From Areca catechu (lineage: Eukaryota; Streptophyta; Magnoliopsida; Arecales; Arecaceae), in the NCBI GenBank assembly GCA_021397845.1, contig CM038045.1:145844638-145908637 (forward strand): a stretch of 64,000 nt of DNA, in the 5' to 3' direction. The notes under the pieces are model-generated. The model was not told the origin of the DNA, did no database searches, and was given only the letters and a program-made list of their open reading frames with translations. Position 1 is the first letter of the stretch. Each line of letters begins with the position of its first letter. A program made the position numbers and the translations under genes. Positions 32,390 to 43,874 of this stretch are shown piece by piece.

Positions 32390-33257
32390 ACAAGACTCGA
32401 TCAGACCGACTATAGCTGACTAGACCTAGAGTCCAAACTAGATGCTCAATCAGGGTGGCAAACTAGCCTATAGTAACCCTGTACTCAGCCAGGCAGGTGT
32501 AAGGGGAGTGTTAGGTCCCTGAGTGCCAATCCTGGACACCAATCAGAGATTGGCCAGGTAGGCGGACCAGCACACAAGCCCTTCGAGATTGAATCCCTAA
32601 ACCACCGTTCTAGACACTGAGCACAAGGCACACACAGGTTAACTTGACACAGTGATCTAACACTAGCCCGGACCCGACCAGTTGGTGTCCCTAGCCCACT
32701 AGGGCAAATTAAGTCTAATTAATTTTAGGTTAAGGCTTGGGACCGAATGCAAGGGATGTGGTTTTGGGCTATGGAGAGGTTATCAACTCCTCCCCCCATC
32801 TGATATAGCAAGAGTGCCCTTAAAAGTAGATTATGCAATGATGGTAGGCAAATGATGCAAATTAGGGTTAGATATTTTTGGTATTTTTGGAGAATATGTA
32901 ATTTTATTTATTTTTTTTTTGGTATTTTATTAAATAGAAGAAAACTTACAAATTATTGCCTAATATTAAGGAAATATACTAAAATTAAAAGATATGCAAA
33001 AAATGCTAAACAAAACCCTAAACCTTCCAAACTTGTCTTGCTAAAAAAAACAGAGCCGAAGATTTGCAGGCCCTATTTCGGCTTGAAGAAAATTCACAGG
33101 CCATAATAAAATCTGGAAAAATTTTAAAATTACTGTGAATTATGATAAATCCATGAAAATAAATTTCAGAATTTTTGGAGTTTTTAAAAGGGAGAAATAA
33201 CTAAAATAACAGAGTATATACGGACTGAAAAATTACAGAAAACAAGCCCTAATCTAA
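32390..33257 (-). other. NA2 leader
   Basis: Non-coding. Shared leader module at about 32487-32625 (GCCAGGCAGGTGTAAGGGG, GGACACCAATCAGAGATTGG, GAACCACCGTTCTAGACAC-like on the plus strand), then 'gggctatggagaggttatc' near 32767. An AT-rich stretch follows to the primer site with no recognised feature. Confidence 0.75.
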
Positions 33258-33271
33258 GCTCTTATACCAAA
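33258..33271 (-). other. Primer binding site of NA2
   Basis: The minus strand reads TTTGGTATAAGAGC adjoining the LTR, one change from TTTGGTATCAGAGC. Confidence 0.8.
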
Positions 33272-34724
33272 TGATGGGGAACTAATATGCATGCCATTTT
33301 TTTTATATATTTACATGTTGAGTTAGGTTATTAATTCCCGAATTTTAGATCAAAATCATTTGTAGGGAATTTTGTATGAATTTTTGAAGATCAGCATGCA
33401 GATTAGGACCTAGAAAAGTAGCAAAGAAGGACCGCCGGGGCTGAGAAGCCTCGGTTAGGGCAAGTTCTCCTGCAATAAAACTACTGGAGGTAGAGGGGTG
33501 TACCTGACAACGTCTATGAAGATTGCAGCGAAGGGGTCTCTCGTTCCTCGATGGATGCGGCCTGGAAAATCGAGCCAAAGACCCGCGGATACCCGGCTTT
33601 CTGCTCGGTGATCCGATTGAGGCTTGGCTGGAGTCGTTGGATTCGTAGGAACTCGGAGACCTGCAAACGACCTGTCAGGGGTTAGAAAACTCACAAAGGA
33701 ACAAGAAAACAAAGGAAAAACAGCAAGGGAAGGCTTCTTTTGGAGTGGGCATCCAGGGATCTGAGATGCTTGTTGGCAGCAGGAAGATGATTGCAGCACT
33801 GGGAAGAAGAACTCTCGCAAACCCCTTTATGCACACAGCAGGGTATCACACAACTCAATAAAAGAACTCAAGGTTTTCATTCATCAAAATTCCTCTCATA
33901 CAAGAGGCTAGGGTCCCTTAAATAGACCCTTAACCTTGGGCTCCAAGTAAGGGTACATAAGTCTTTACATAAGAATCCTTTTCCCTCTCAAACCCTAGCT
34001 AGAAAATAAGGAAATATTAGGTAGAAAAATCCCTAAAAATTTTTTTAACTTGGTCAAGACTCCAAGGATGCCTAGGGGGGCGTGTTGGGCTTCTAGGAGC
34101 AGCAAAAGGCCGGCCCAAAGGGGCTCGGGTGCATGGGTTTGGGCCTCTGGAAGCTGGGGTGGCCTGGTAGCCAGGTAGCAGGAATATTCCCTGGTATCTT
34201 GCTTCTTAGGGGCTTGGGCTTGGCACCTGGGCTTGATTTCTTTGGGCTAGGATGCAGATGGACCTCTGGAATCATGGATGCCCTTATCTATGAATATACT
34301 TTGGCATCTGGAAGGGAATCTGGGCATCTAGAGGGCATCTGCAAGAAATCAGGGTTTTCTGAATTTTCCTCCTGGGGTCTTCAAATCTTCAAGCTGGGTT
34401 GGACTTGTGCTATACCTCCATGTCTTCAATCTAGTTGGACTTGGTCTTCACTTGTATGATATAGTCTGGAGTCTTCAGTATGTTTGGACAGGACTCAAAA
34501 AAATAAAATTAGCTCAACATGAGCTGACTAGCATTGGACTGAACTAGCTCAACATGAGCTAACTAGTACAGAACTGAAATAACAACTAAAAATACTCAAA
34601 TAACAACTAAAATGGACTCAGATGAGATAATCCCTTATTACAGATGGACTCATAAATTATTGATCAATTTACAGAGGGTTGAAAAAGCCTCTGTCTTATT
34701 CTGGTGCCTCAGGTGTCCCCACCA
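33272..34724 (-). repeat. 5' LTR of NA2
   Basis: Pair of 26740-28192, the same length with few scattered substitutions. It has a TATA-like TATTTAAG element near plus 33915-33930. Confidence 0.9.
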
Positions 34725-34729
34725 CCTTG

Positions 34730-36123
34730 GTTTTAACACAGGATCACCACGAACCTAACATGGTTTTACCAGGATCACCAAGAACCTAACTTGGTTTTTA
34801 ACAAAGGCTCACCAAGAACCTATTTAGTTTTTAACAGGGCTCACCAATAACCCAAACAACTCACAAAGTAGTTGAAAGTAAATGCAACAATAAATGTCAA
34901 ACTCTTATTGCCAGATAGTTGTCGATGTTATGCTGATGAAGCCTTCTTTAACTTTTCTTTAATGCACTTGAGAGGCTTCCTTTCTTTCTTCAATGAATGC
35001 TTCAATCTTCAGATGGGAGTTACTGAAGAATGAAGACTGTCTTGAATGCTCACTTGCTTCTTGGTTGGTGGATATTCAATAAAATCTCTTACCCTTTTTT
35101 CAAAGCTTCTCAAAACTTTTTTTAAATCTCCAAATCCCTTAAATATATAGTATTGTACCTTTCTAACAAGGATATAGCCATTGTAGATAGTTGGGATTCG
35201 AAAACTACCCATTGGAGCACTTTTTTGCATTCAAAAAAAAATTTGGATCTAGCCGTTGTGTACCTAGAATCGACACTCGAGTCAGCTCGGATCCTTCTAG
35301 TCTGCTCGGATCCTTCTAGTCGAATGGTCGAGTCACCACTTCTTTAGCAGGATCAGCTCTTTGTCTCAGGGTGCAGAAACCATACTCTGGACGAGTCGGC
35401 TCATTTCAATTCGGGTCAGATCGAACTCCCATCATTGAATTCAACAACTGGAGGAGTCGGCTCGCTTCTACTTGGGTCGACTCGAATTCTCAAAATCAGA
35501 ATTCTTCACTTTGGAGGAGTCGGCTCACTACAGTTCGGGTCGGCTCACTTTCACAAGTCTTCAAAATCTGCTCTAGCAGAGTCGGCTTATTACAGTTCGG
35601 GTCAGCTCGCTTGGTTTGTTCTCAGAAAACTTCATAATTGGACTCTGGATGAGTCGGCTCGAATTTACTTAAGTCGTCTCGGATTTACACGAGTAGGCTT
35701 GGATTCCCTCGAGTCGGCTCAGATTGCTGCATGCCAGAATCCTCAGTGTATGCCACGAGATAGAGTTGGCTCTTCTTCTGGTTGGGTCGGCTTGAGTGAG
35801 TTCTTTAGGAGTTTTACAATTAGGCTTAAGAACACTCTCACCAAAAACTCTCAAATATTTGATACAAACCAACTCAAATTAAATCTAGAGCACAACACTC
35901 ATAGCAGTAACCCAGCTTCATGATTTTAAAAAGATTTTTCAAGGGGTTCTCTTTATATAACACTCATACAATATTACTTAACACACTCAATAGAACAAAG
36001 TAGGAGCAATTGATAATCAATAAGAATCAGCCTACAAAACTTGTGAAACACTTGAGAGTAATTTGTAATAAATGTGCATGCTCCAATATTTTGTTATCAT
36101 CAAAATCACTTAAGGGGTCAACA
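34730..36123 (-). repeat. SIRE-type 3' LTR, part b, with two tandem arrays
   Basis: Continuation after NA2, ending GGGGTCAACA; in sense the LTR starts TGTTGACCCCTTAAGTG. Together with part a it is about 1769 bp. It holds the rest of a ~33-bp repeat (GGATCACCAAGAACCTAAC type, 34730-34855) and a ~62-bp array (about 35270-35790) built on GAGTCGGCTC. TG/CA ends fit; the 5' LTR is out of the window. Confidence 0.82.
35270..35790. repeat. ~62-bp array with GAGTCGGCTC cores
   Basis: GAGTCGGC starts at 35393, 35454, 35517, 35579 and 35651 (spacing 61, 63, 62, 72), with weaker copies to 35790 and before 35393. Most units have a second half-copy about 22 nt on (TTCGGGTCGGCTC). Unit flanks vary while cores persist. 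The same core occurs twice near 38705-38755, outside the LTR. Confidence 0.82.
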
Positions 36124-36138
36124 ATCTCTCCCTTTTTG
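36124..36138 (-). other. Polypurine tract of the SIRE-type element
   Basis: The minus strand reads AAAAAGGGAGAGAT right before the LTR start TGTTGACC. It confirms the 3' LTR boundary and minus orientation. Confidence 0.85.
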
Positions 36139-36926
36139 ATGATGACAAAACACCGGGAATGAAAAAACAAGATAAAACTTTACATTTACTTGTATAGTTG
36201 TATTTGCAAGAAGGTATAAACAAGTGTGGATAGAATTGACTCTAATTTTGAACAATTTATTTTTTTGACATGCTCAACTATCTTTGATGTCAGATCATGG
36301 AAGGAAAATTAGAGCATGTTAGTGGTAATGAGAGAGATAAAGAATCAAAGTACTGAGAAATAATCTCCCCCTCAATAAAATACTCCATGCTTTAACAAAC
36401 TTTCCATGCAAGACATTAAAGTATATTTCTCAAGTCTTTCAAGAAAATTTCATGTTTCAGAGCTCATGTATCAAGGTTTCTAAGAAAACTTTATGTATCA
36501 GAGCTAAGAAAATTTTATGTATCAGAGCATATATACTAAGGAAATTTTCATGTATCAGAGCATATCTTTCATAAATCAGAGCATATCTAGAAAGATTAAT
36601 GTTCATGTTTCTGAGCATATCAATAGAGCATATTATGTATTGAAGCATATAGATTCTATCCTTTTCATGCAAGTACATAAATTTCTCTCCCTTTTTGTCA
36701 TAAAATCAAAAAGGTGAAGCCAATAAAGCTCATTCTTGAAAAAGATTGAGAAAGATTTTAATATTTGTTTGAGATAATTTCACCTTCTCAAAATTATGAA
36801 GATATTCAAAAAAAAAAAAGAGCATAGAATCAATCAAAGTAGTAACAACTCAAGTACACAAGTACCCAAAATTAAGATATTCATTTCATTCAACAAAGTT
36901 CAGTACAAAAAGAAAAAGGAAAGTTT
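36139..36926 (-). other. SIRE-type 3' untranslated region with imperfect repeats
   Basis: No gene-like frame. At about 36450-36660 the plus strand repeats TATGTATCAGAGC-like units at irregular 30-40 nt spacing, with AAGAAAATTTT spacers. Remaining sequence is AT-rich without a recognised feature. Confidence 0.6.
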
Positions 36927-38574
36927 CTAGTCACTCTCACTAGAATCAGAAGAGATAACATCATTAGACTTTCCCTTAGCTTTTGTAGGTTTCCTAGAGC
37001 TAGTTTTCATGTGAGGAGGAGGTTTTTTGGGTGGAATAGAAGAAATGGGAGTTGGATCAAGTGGTCTTGCAGTAGGAGCACAATGAGTTGCTTGAAGCTC
37101 TTCAAACTTAGTCATTAACTTCCACAGAAAATTATTGATGGTCTTCAACTCACTTTCCACCTTTTTTGTTTCCTTGGAAGAAATCAACTTTTTTATAGAG
37201 GCCTTGATCTCTCCAACCTCCTTTTGTAGTGAAAGTACTTCTGAAGCCTGAACATTTGCATAGGCTTCTATTGAGCCTCTCAGCCTTCCACGTTCTCCTC
37301 TTAGTATGCCCAAGTCTTCAATGTAATTATTTTCTCTTTCAAATTTTTTCTTAATAGCTCCCACTCTCATTTTTACTATATTTAATTCATCTCTAAACTC
37401 ATTAAGTCCTTGGTCCACTTTAGATTTAAGATCACTTATCATAGACCCAAAAGAACTTAATAAACCTTCTAAAAACTTACTAAGCTGCTCTGAGATGTCA
37501 ATGTAATGAACAGTAACAGGAGCAGGAGTAGCAATAGAAGCAAAGTCAGGTATAGGAGCATCAGTAAAAACAAAGTCAGGTATAGGAGCATCAGTAGGTG
37601 GCTGAACAGGTGAGTCTAGCTATGGCTATGGCTCAGGAATAGGAATTGAAGTGTCCTAACTAGCCTGCATCTCACCGTCCTCTTCTTGTTATTCAATATC
37701 AGTTGGAGAATCAGATTTCTTCCTCCAAGTGCCTTCAAAGAGTAGATATCCCATTCTTTGTAGAGTTTTAGCAGTGTATGTATCAGTATGAAGAAGTGAT
37801 CTACTATCTTCATCAAATAAGTCTACATTTGCAGCTTGGAAGAACAATGTAAATACCATGCCATATGGCGAACAAGTGTTCACCTTTTTGATTGCTTCCT
37901 TCATTTGAGATAACATGATTGCAGGAAGATTTATCTTGTCTCCATGAATCACAAGTTCCATAAAGCAAAAATCCCTTTCGCTTACCCAGTCAAACCGTCC
38001 CGTTCTAGGCAAGAAGATTCGACTGATGAAACTATGAAGGAGTCACATTTTCAGTGATAAGGAGCTAGCCTTCAAAATGCTAATTTCATTCACATCTTCC
38101 AGTTCCAATACTTTTTGTAGTGCCTTTGCCCTGTCTTTTAACACTAAGTGTCCAGTCCCTTCAAAAGGCATTTCCAACATGTTGCTAAGGGTTTCTTCAA
38201 AAATTATAATCCTTTTTCCTTTCATAATAGACTCAACATGCTGCTCTCCAATTCTCAAATTTTCATAAAATACCCTAACCAAGTTTGGATAAGTGAGAAT
38301 ATTTAAAGAACACATAAAACCAACCTTGGTTTTCAATCAAATCTCCAACAATCAGCCCTATTTCTTTGAGAAATCCAAATAGAATCCGTCTCCCAGTCAT
38401 GACGGGTCTCATTGCCAAGGACATTTGCTGTCGAGGAGAAGGGGAGCTCGGTTCTTCAATAGGTTGAGCTGGAATCCATGACGAGCTCTCTTTCCGGGAT
38501 TTGGTGCACCTTTCTTGTGGAGCTTGCTCAGATTCTTGATGAGGTCTCTTCTCAACAGCTTTTCGTGGAGCCAT
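36927..38574 (-). pseudogene. Third ORF of the SIRE-type element, downstream of pol
   Basis: About 549 codons from ATG 38574 (MAPRKAVEKRPHQESEQ). Order: basic Ser/Pro-rich N-terminus; a globular part with LTYPNLVRVFYENL, KGKRIIIFEETLSNMLEMP, PRTGRFDWVSERDF and AIMLSQMKEAIKK, resembling the plant 'transposon protein' family found in such ORFs; a Pro/Thr linker; a helical, probably coiled-coil region (LSLQKEVGEIKASIKKLISS); and a basic, Pro-rich and then acidic Ser tail (SSDSSESD). Decayed by one frameshift near 38318, a TGA at 38043 and about four stops near 37620-37690. Function unknown; the position is that of the 'env-like' ORF of SIRE elements. Confidence 0.78.
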
Positions 38575-38939
38575 TCCTGCAAAGACATAATGATCCGAAG
38601 GATTTGGAGGGGAAGGGTTTTTTGGAAAATAGGTTTCGGAGGGAAGGAACGAGGAGCCGAAGAAAGAAATGCAATAAAAAATCCTATGGCTTGACTTAAG
38701 AAAGAGTCGGCTCGACATCTGAGCCGGCTCGACCAACATGACTTTTGCTCGAGTCGGCTTGAGCAGAGGGAGTACAAAAAAAATAAATTGAAGCCTAACT
38801 CAAAATTCTTTACATAGTGAAAAATCATATATAGAAATAGAATTTGGAGGTTATCTAAATAATATTTTCTTAGGTTTGAGGGAAATTAGGTTGAGGTTTC
38901 TAAAGAGGGTCACACAAACCTAGTTCACATCTAATCATT
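38575..38939 (-). other. Spacer between SIRE-type pol and third ORF
   Basis: About 365 bp with no gene-like frame. The plus strand carries GAGTCGGCTCG, GAGCCGGCTCG and CGAGTCGGCTTG at 38704-38762, the same core as in the LTR array. Confidence 0.6.
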
Positions 38940-39720
38940 GCAGCCCTATCATAATTTAAAGGTTAAGTAAATATATCAGCAAGTTGGTTTTCAATTGGTA
39001 CAAATTCAAGTACAATATCATTGTTCAAAACATGATCTCTTATAAAATGGTGCCTAATTTTAATGTGCTTAGTTCTTGAATGCTGAACAGGATTCTTGGT
39101 TAAATTTATGGCACTTGTGTTATCACATTTGATTGGAATTTTAGATTGTGTAACACCAAAATCTTCTAGCTGTTGTTTAATCCAAAGCACTTGAGCATAA
39201 CAACTACTAGCAACAATATACTCTGCCTCAGCATGGATAATTCTATGGAGTTTTGCTTCATACAGTGTCATGAGATTAAATTCAACCCTCGAAATTGGCA
39301 TGTTCCACTAGTGCTCTTTCTATCAATTTTATATCCAGCATAGTCAGCATCCAAAAAATAAATTAAATTTAACGAAGATTCCTTAGAATACCAAAGACCT
39401 AAATTACTTGTACCTCTTAGATATTTGATAATTCTTTTAACAGCAAGCATGTGTGATTCCTTAGGATTTGATTGAAAACAAGCACACACATATACACTAT
39501 ACAAGATAGCAGGTCTACTGGCAGTAAGATATAACAATGATCCAATCATACCTCGATAGAGCTTTTGATCGATGTTACAACCATCTTCATCTTTATTTAG
39601 TCTGCAGGTAGGGCTCATGGGTATGCTAGCCTCTTTGCTTGTCTCCATGTCAAACTTCTTGATTATTTCATTGATATACTTGGCTTGGCTTATAAAGATT
39701 CCTTCCTTTATTTGTTTTAC
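38940..39720 (-). pseudogene. SIRE-type RNase H and RT tail
   Basis: Minus-strand frames 39268-39648 (YLTASRPAILYSVYVCACFQ, HMLAVKRIIKYLRGT, DADYAGYKIDRKSTSGTCQF) and 38963-39301 (AEAEYIVASSCYAQVLWIKQ, IKCDNTSAINLTKNP, RHHFIRDHV, ENQLADIFT). RNase H motifs are recognisable but a frameshift near 39290 splits the domain; the text stops at a TAA after ADIFT. Confidence 0.85.
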
Positions 39721-40440
39721 TTGTAATCAGAGGAAGTAGATGAGTTCACCCATAAGGCTCATTTCAAACTCGCCCTACATTAACTCAGCAAATTCTCCAC
39801 AAAGGTTTTCATTAGTTGCACCAAATATGATATCATCAACGTAGATCTATACAACTAACATGCCATTCCCTTTTTTCTTAATGAAAAGAGTTTTGTCAAT
39901 ATTTCCTCTCTTGAAATCATTTACAAGCAGAAATTTGCTAAGTCTATCATACTAGGCCCTAGGTGCTTGTTTTAAACCATATAATGCTTTATTTAGTTTA
40001 AACACATGATTTGGAAAAGCATGATTTTCAAAACCTGGTGGCTATTCTATAAAAACTTGTACAGAAATAAATCCATTCAGAAAAGCACTTTTGACATCCA
40101 TTTGGAATAGTTTAAAATTCATTTAGCAAGCAAATGCAAGAAGTAATCTAATGGCCTCAAGTCTTGCTACAGGTGTATAAGTTTCATCGAAATCTATTCC
40201 TTCTTCCTGGTTGTACCCTTTAACTACCAACCTTACTTTATTTCTCATAACCTTACCATTCTCATCTAATTTGTTCCTATAGACCCATTTGGTTCCTATG
40301 ATGGGATTGTCTAGAGGTCTACTAACAAGAGTCCAAACATTATTCCTTTCAAACTGGTTTAATTCTTCATGCATGGCCATCATCCAGTTTGGATCAGTTT
40401 CAGCTTCTTCTAAACAATGTGGTTCAATTCATGAAACAAA
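39721..40440 (-). pseudogene. SIRE-type reverse transcriptase
   Basis: From 40383: MMAMHEELNQFERNNVWTLV, IIGTKWVYRNKLDENGKV, EGIDFDETYTPVARLEAIRL, then LFQMDVKSAFLNGF, KLNKALYGLKQAPRA and IYVDDIIFGATN. YVDD is present. Stops replace expected Gln or Trp codons (for example before PPGF and after QAPRA), a pattern typical of C-to-T decay. Confidence 0.85.
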
Positions 40441-41513
40441 TGCTAGGTAGTCATGTGCATCTCTATGTGCAGACCTAGTCCTAACACCATGAGAAGGATC
40501 ACCAATAATTAGATCTTTAGGATTAAAGTTACTACGTATTAAAGTAAATGATCTTGTGAATTAATTGTATGATCCAGTTGTCTTGGTAGCTTATCTCTCT
40601 ATGACTTGTCTTGTATGCTAGATCTTCCATCTCCTTTGGAGTGTAACTGAACATTGTCTACATACTCATCTTTTCTGGATGTGAGGGTTAGCTTCATCAA
40701 AATAACATGAATTGACTCTTCTACAGTAAGAGTCCTCTTATTAAATCTATATATGCTTTTTTATGTAGTGAATAACCAAGAAATATGGATTCATCAGATT
40801 TTGTATCAAATTTTCCTAGGTTATCTTTACCATTATTCAACACAAAGCACTTACATCCAAAAATATGAAAATAGTTAATATTAGGTTTTCTTCCATTCCA
40901 AGCTCATACGGGGTTTTCTTTGAAATTGGGCGTATTAAAACACGGTTCAATATATAAAGGCAGTGTTCACTACATCTGCCCAAAAGTATCTTGGAAGATT
41001 GCCTTCACACAACATAGTTCGAGCCATTTCTTCCAAAATCCTATTCTTTCTCTCTACAACACCATTTTGTTGTGGTGTTCTAAGAGTGGAGAAGTTGTGA
41101 TCAATGCCGTGCTCAGTGCAATATTCATCAAAAAATTGATTTTGAAATTCAGTCCCGTGATCACTTCTTATAAAAATAATAGAAAGATTTTTTTCATTTG
41201 AAACCTTTTTCTGAAATTTTCGTAATACATTAAAGGTTTCATCTTTATGTGCGATAAATAATACCCATGTAAATCTAGAAAGGTCATCTACAATCACAAG
41301 GCCATATTTCATACCACCTAGGCTTGTGGTCCTAGTAGGTCCAAATAAGTCCATGTGAAGTAGCTCAAGGGTCCTAGTAGTCAAAATTATATTTTTTGAT
41401 TTAAAACTCTTTTAGTTTGTTTTGCCTAATTGACAAGCATCACATACAAAATCAAGATCTACTTTAAAATATTGCAAACCTCTAACTAGATTCTTTGAAA
41501 TTAATTTGGCAAT
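40441..41513 (-). pseudogene. SIRE-type integrase, cut by the Tat LTR
   Basis: 41384-40947 is open: LELLHMDLFGPTRTTSLGG, YGLVIVDDLSRFTWV, FIRSDHGTEFQNQFFDEYC and NGVVERKNRILEEMARTML, giving the DDE residues D (HMDLFG), D (RSDHG) and E (VVERKN). Upstream to 41513 is the zinc-binding end (CDACQLGK) with one stop. Downstream to 40441 is a decayed C-terminal linker. The frame stops at the Tat LTR. Confidence 0.85.
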
Positions 41514-42229
41514 TGTATGTATTGGGATATTCTGGTTCAGCTACGAACCAAACTCCAGCTCGACTGGACGAAGCCCTTCTCTCCAGACCACGACTTCAGA
41601 CCAGGAAAGAGCCGGGCCAACTGCAAGCAGCTCATTGCTTCTCACCAGACTACAACATCCAAAGGCCAGTCCTACGGATAACATCTTCGGCTTTGATCGA
41701 AGACCAGATTTCTTATCGACTTTTGAAGATGTGCTCTTCGGTCCCTGCCATAGACACGATCTCCGGCCCCGCGGGGAAATACCAGTCTTCAGCCCATGCA
41801 AGGGGAAACCCGAAGATTGGACCATAATTTGGTCCAAATAGGCAACTATAATCAATGGTTATAATCAGTATTCTCCATGCCACGATCATGGCACACAACT
41901 CCAGCTGCCATGCCTTCGATCTGGCCGGAACTACTCAATGACAACCCATGATCGCTAATCATGAGAGAAATTAACTCCCATGATCACCGGAAAAAGAGCG
42001 GGCCACAGACCAGAGACCTTCTTTTAAATAATGGTAAGAAGGATGGAGGGGGGGTAGGCACACATACGCTCACACATATTCTAAGAGCCCTTTCTCTCAT
42101 ACTCTCGACACCCTTCCCCATTCTATGGCTAGGATCCGCCACTGACTTAGGCATCGGAGTGTCCCCCGCCAGAACAACCCCGGTAAGGGATCTGTTTGTA
42201 GGTGAACCAGGGAGCGGTCCTGTGGTGCA
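41514..42229 (+). repeat. 5' LTR of the Tat-type element (boundaries provisional)
   Basis: Begins TGTATG where SIRE coding similarity stops; it may start at 41514 or 41518. The end is placed at CTGTGGTGCA (42229), just before GTGACTCCGAC, which probably belongs to the primer site. GACTTAGGCATCGGAGTGTC (42144-42163) is typical of Tat LTRs. Frames inside are not genes. Confidence 0.65.
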
Positions 42230-42341
42230 GTGACTCCGACTGGCCGATTCAGGGACTCCACGCCACAGATTGGCACTCCAGGAAGGGGGATCAGCACTTT
42301 TTAGGCTCCCTCCTAAACCAAGGGAAAGTAAGAAGTTCTTG
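42230..42341 (+). other. Tat leader and likely primer binding site
   Basis: Short leader between the LTR and the ATG at 42342. GTGACTCCGACTGG at 42230-42243 resembles the tRNA-Arg-type sites (GGCGACTCCG) known from Tat/Ogre elements. The primer identity is not certain. Confidence 0.45.
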
Positions 42342-43874
42342 ATGGCGAGAGGAAGACTCAAGTAGCTTCTACAAGCCGAAGTCGTGCTCCATCCCAGGGG
42401 GGCATACCCTTGGGAGAGAACGTGTCCCACCTCCTACGGTTGTCGTGGGATTACAGCAATTCGAAGCCCTTGTGAACCAGTCACCAATCTCACGACCATG
42501 GTTCAAGACTTCCAGAACAGAGCCTTCCCGATGGGAAACCCCCGGCCGCCTCCAGACATAGCTCTCGGTCCCGAAGGAAGAGAGCCCCACGGGAGGATTC
42601 CATGCATCCCTCCCCCCATTCTCGCCTCTCCCCCGAAGGCCAAACTTCAAGGTTGCCTAGGTCCGCCAATTCCCCGCAAAAAGGGAAAAAGGCCTAGGCA
42701 AACTCCCTCGCCCTCCTCCAAAGACTCCACTTCTGTGGAGAGAGCGTCGAAGCAGACTCTCGATTATGATGGGAGATTCAGAGCCATCGAATCAGAGATG
42801 GCGAAGGTACGAGAATAGAGAATGCGGGACCTGAAGGATCCTGATGACTTGATTGTGGGCGATCTACACCCACCATACATTGATCGTATCATGGCCGAGG
42901 TCATTCCTCGGCACTTTAGGGTTCCCTAGATGGAATCCTACGATGGCACCTCCGACCCCTCGACCATTTAGGCAGCTTCAAGGCCCATATGATGATCCAT
43001 GGAGCTTCGGACACGATGTACTACCTAGCATTCCCGGCTACCTTGAAGAAGTCCGCTCGGATATGGTACTCGAGCCTGCGCCCAGGTACCATCGATTCTT
43101 TTTCGAGCTAGAAAAATTATTTGTCTTGCATTTCAGGACCTACCGCAAGACTTCACGGAATATGGATACATTGTTCCTCCTTCACCAAAATGAAGGAGAA
43201 AGCTTGGATATTACATCTCCAAGTTTAATGCGGCCATGCTTGAGATCCCTAATCTCAATGAGCATGTGGCCATGTCTATATTGAAGAAGGGGCTTCGCAC
43301 CTCCAAGCTTACTTTTTTCCTGGATAAGAAGTTCCCTAAAAGCTATGCTGAGCTCTTATCAAGGCTTAGAAATATGTCGATGTCGAAGAATAAGCAACAA
43401 ATTGACGACTGATCGAAGGAAAAAACCCTTCAAAAAAGAAGAATAACACGGGACAAGGTCCCCAAACTTCCAATAATAATGGCGGTAAATATACAGACTG
43501 CTGAAGAAGTCCTCCCATGCCTAGAGCTTCGGGGAAGATTCGACTCTTACACCCCTCTCAATCTCCCTCGAGAGAAGATCCTCATGGAGATAGAGAAAGA
43601 GAACTATCTCCAACGGCCCCATTCCTTGAAGGCCTCCTCTTCCATAAGGAATAGGAACAAATATTACCGATTCCACCAGGACCACGGCCACAACACTGAA
43701 GAGTGCATCCAACTGAAGGATGCAATAGAGGATCTCATCAAGAAAGGGTACTTAGGATGGTATATCGGTCACCAAGGACCTCGGTCAGAAGCAACTGTTC
43801 CCCAGCCACCTCCCGAAGAGGCCGAATTGCTAAATCAAAGGCCCACCAATGGAGGTGTAGGGATGATACACTGA
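42342..43874 (+). pseudogene. Tat gag
   Basis: ATG at 42342 (MARGRLK, then a stop). Recognisable in shifting frames: KQTLDYDGRFRAIESEMAKV, MESYDGTSDPS, AHMMIHGASDTMYYLAFPAT, KKSARIWYSSLRPGTIDSF and KKFPKSYAELLSRLRNM (gag core), then 43479-43874 with CLELRGRFDSYTPLN, YYRFHQDHGHNTEECIQLKD (zinc-knuckle-like, first Cys lost) and IEDLIKKGYL. At least three frameshifts and several stops; not functional. Confidence 0.8.

Larger units (their letters stand above)
26740..34724 (-). mobile_element. NA2: young non-autonomous chromovirus
   Basis: LTRs 26740-28192 and 33272-34724, both 1453 bp, flanked by CCTTG (26735-26739 and 34725-34729). They appear about 99% alike, so insertion is recent. The internal part has a leader, gag N-terminus with a 14-residue repeat array, acidic ORF with integrase remnant, and integrase tail plus chromodomain split by solo LTR S2. 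The gag core, zinc knuckle, protease, RT and RNase H are missing. Confidence 0.92.

Noticed and set aside
36927..38574. Reading the third ORF as a viral envelope gene
   Set aside because: No signal peptide, transmembrane helix or fusion-type segment can be seen from the ATG at 38574. A neutral name is safer.
41514..42229. Plus- and minus-strand open frames of 90-150 codons in the Tat LTR region
   Set aside because: The region is less AT-rich, so stops are rarer. None has domain similarity and they overlap each other on both strands in an LTR.
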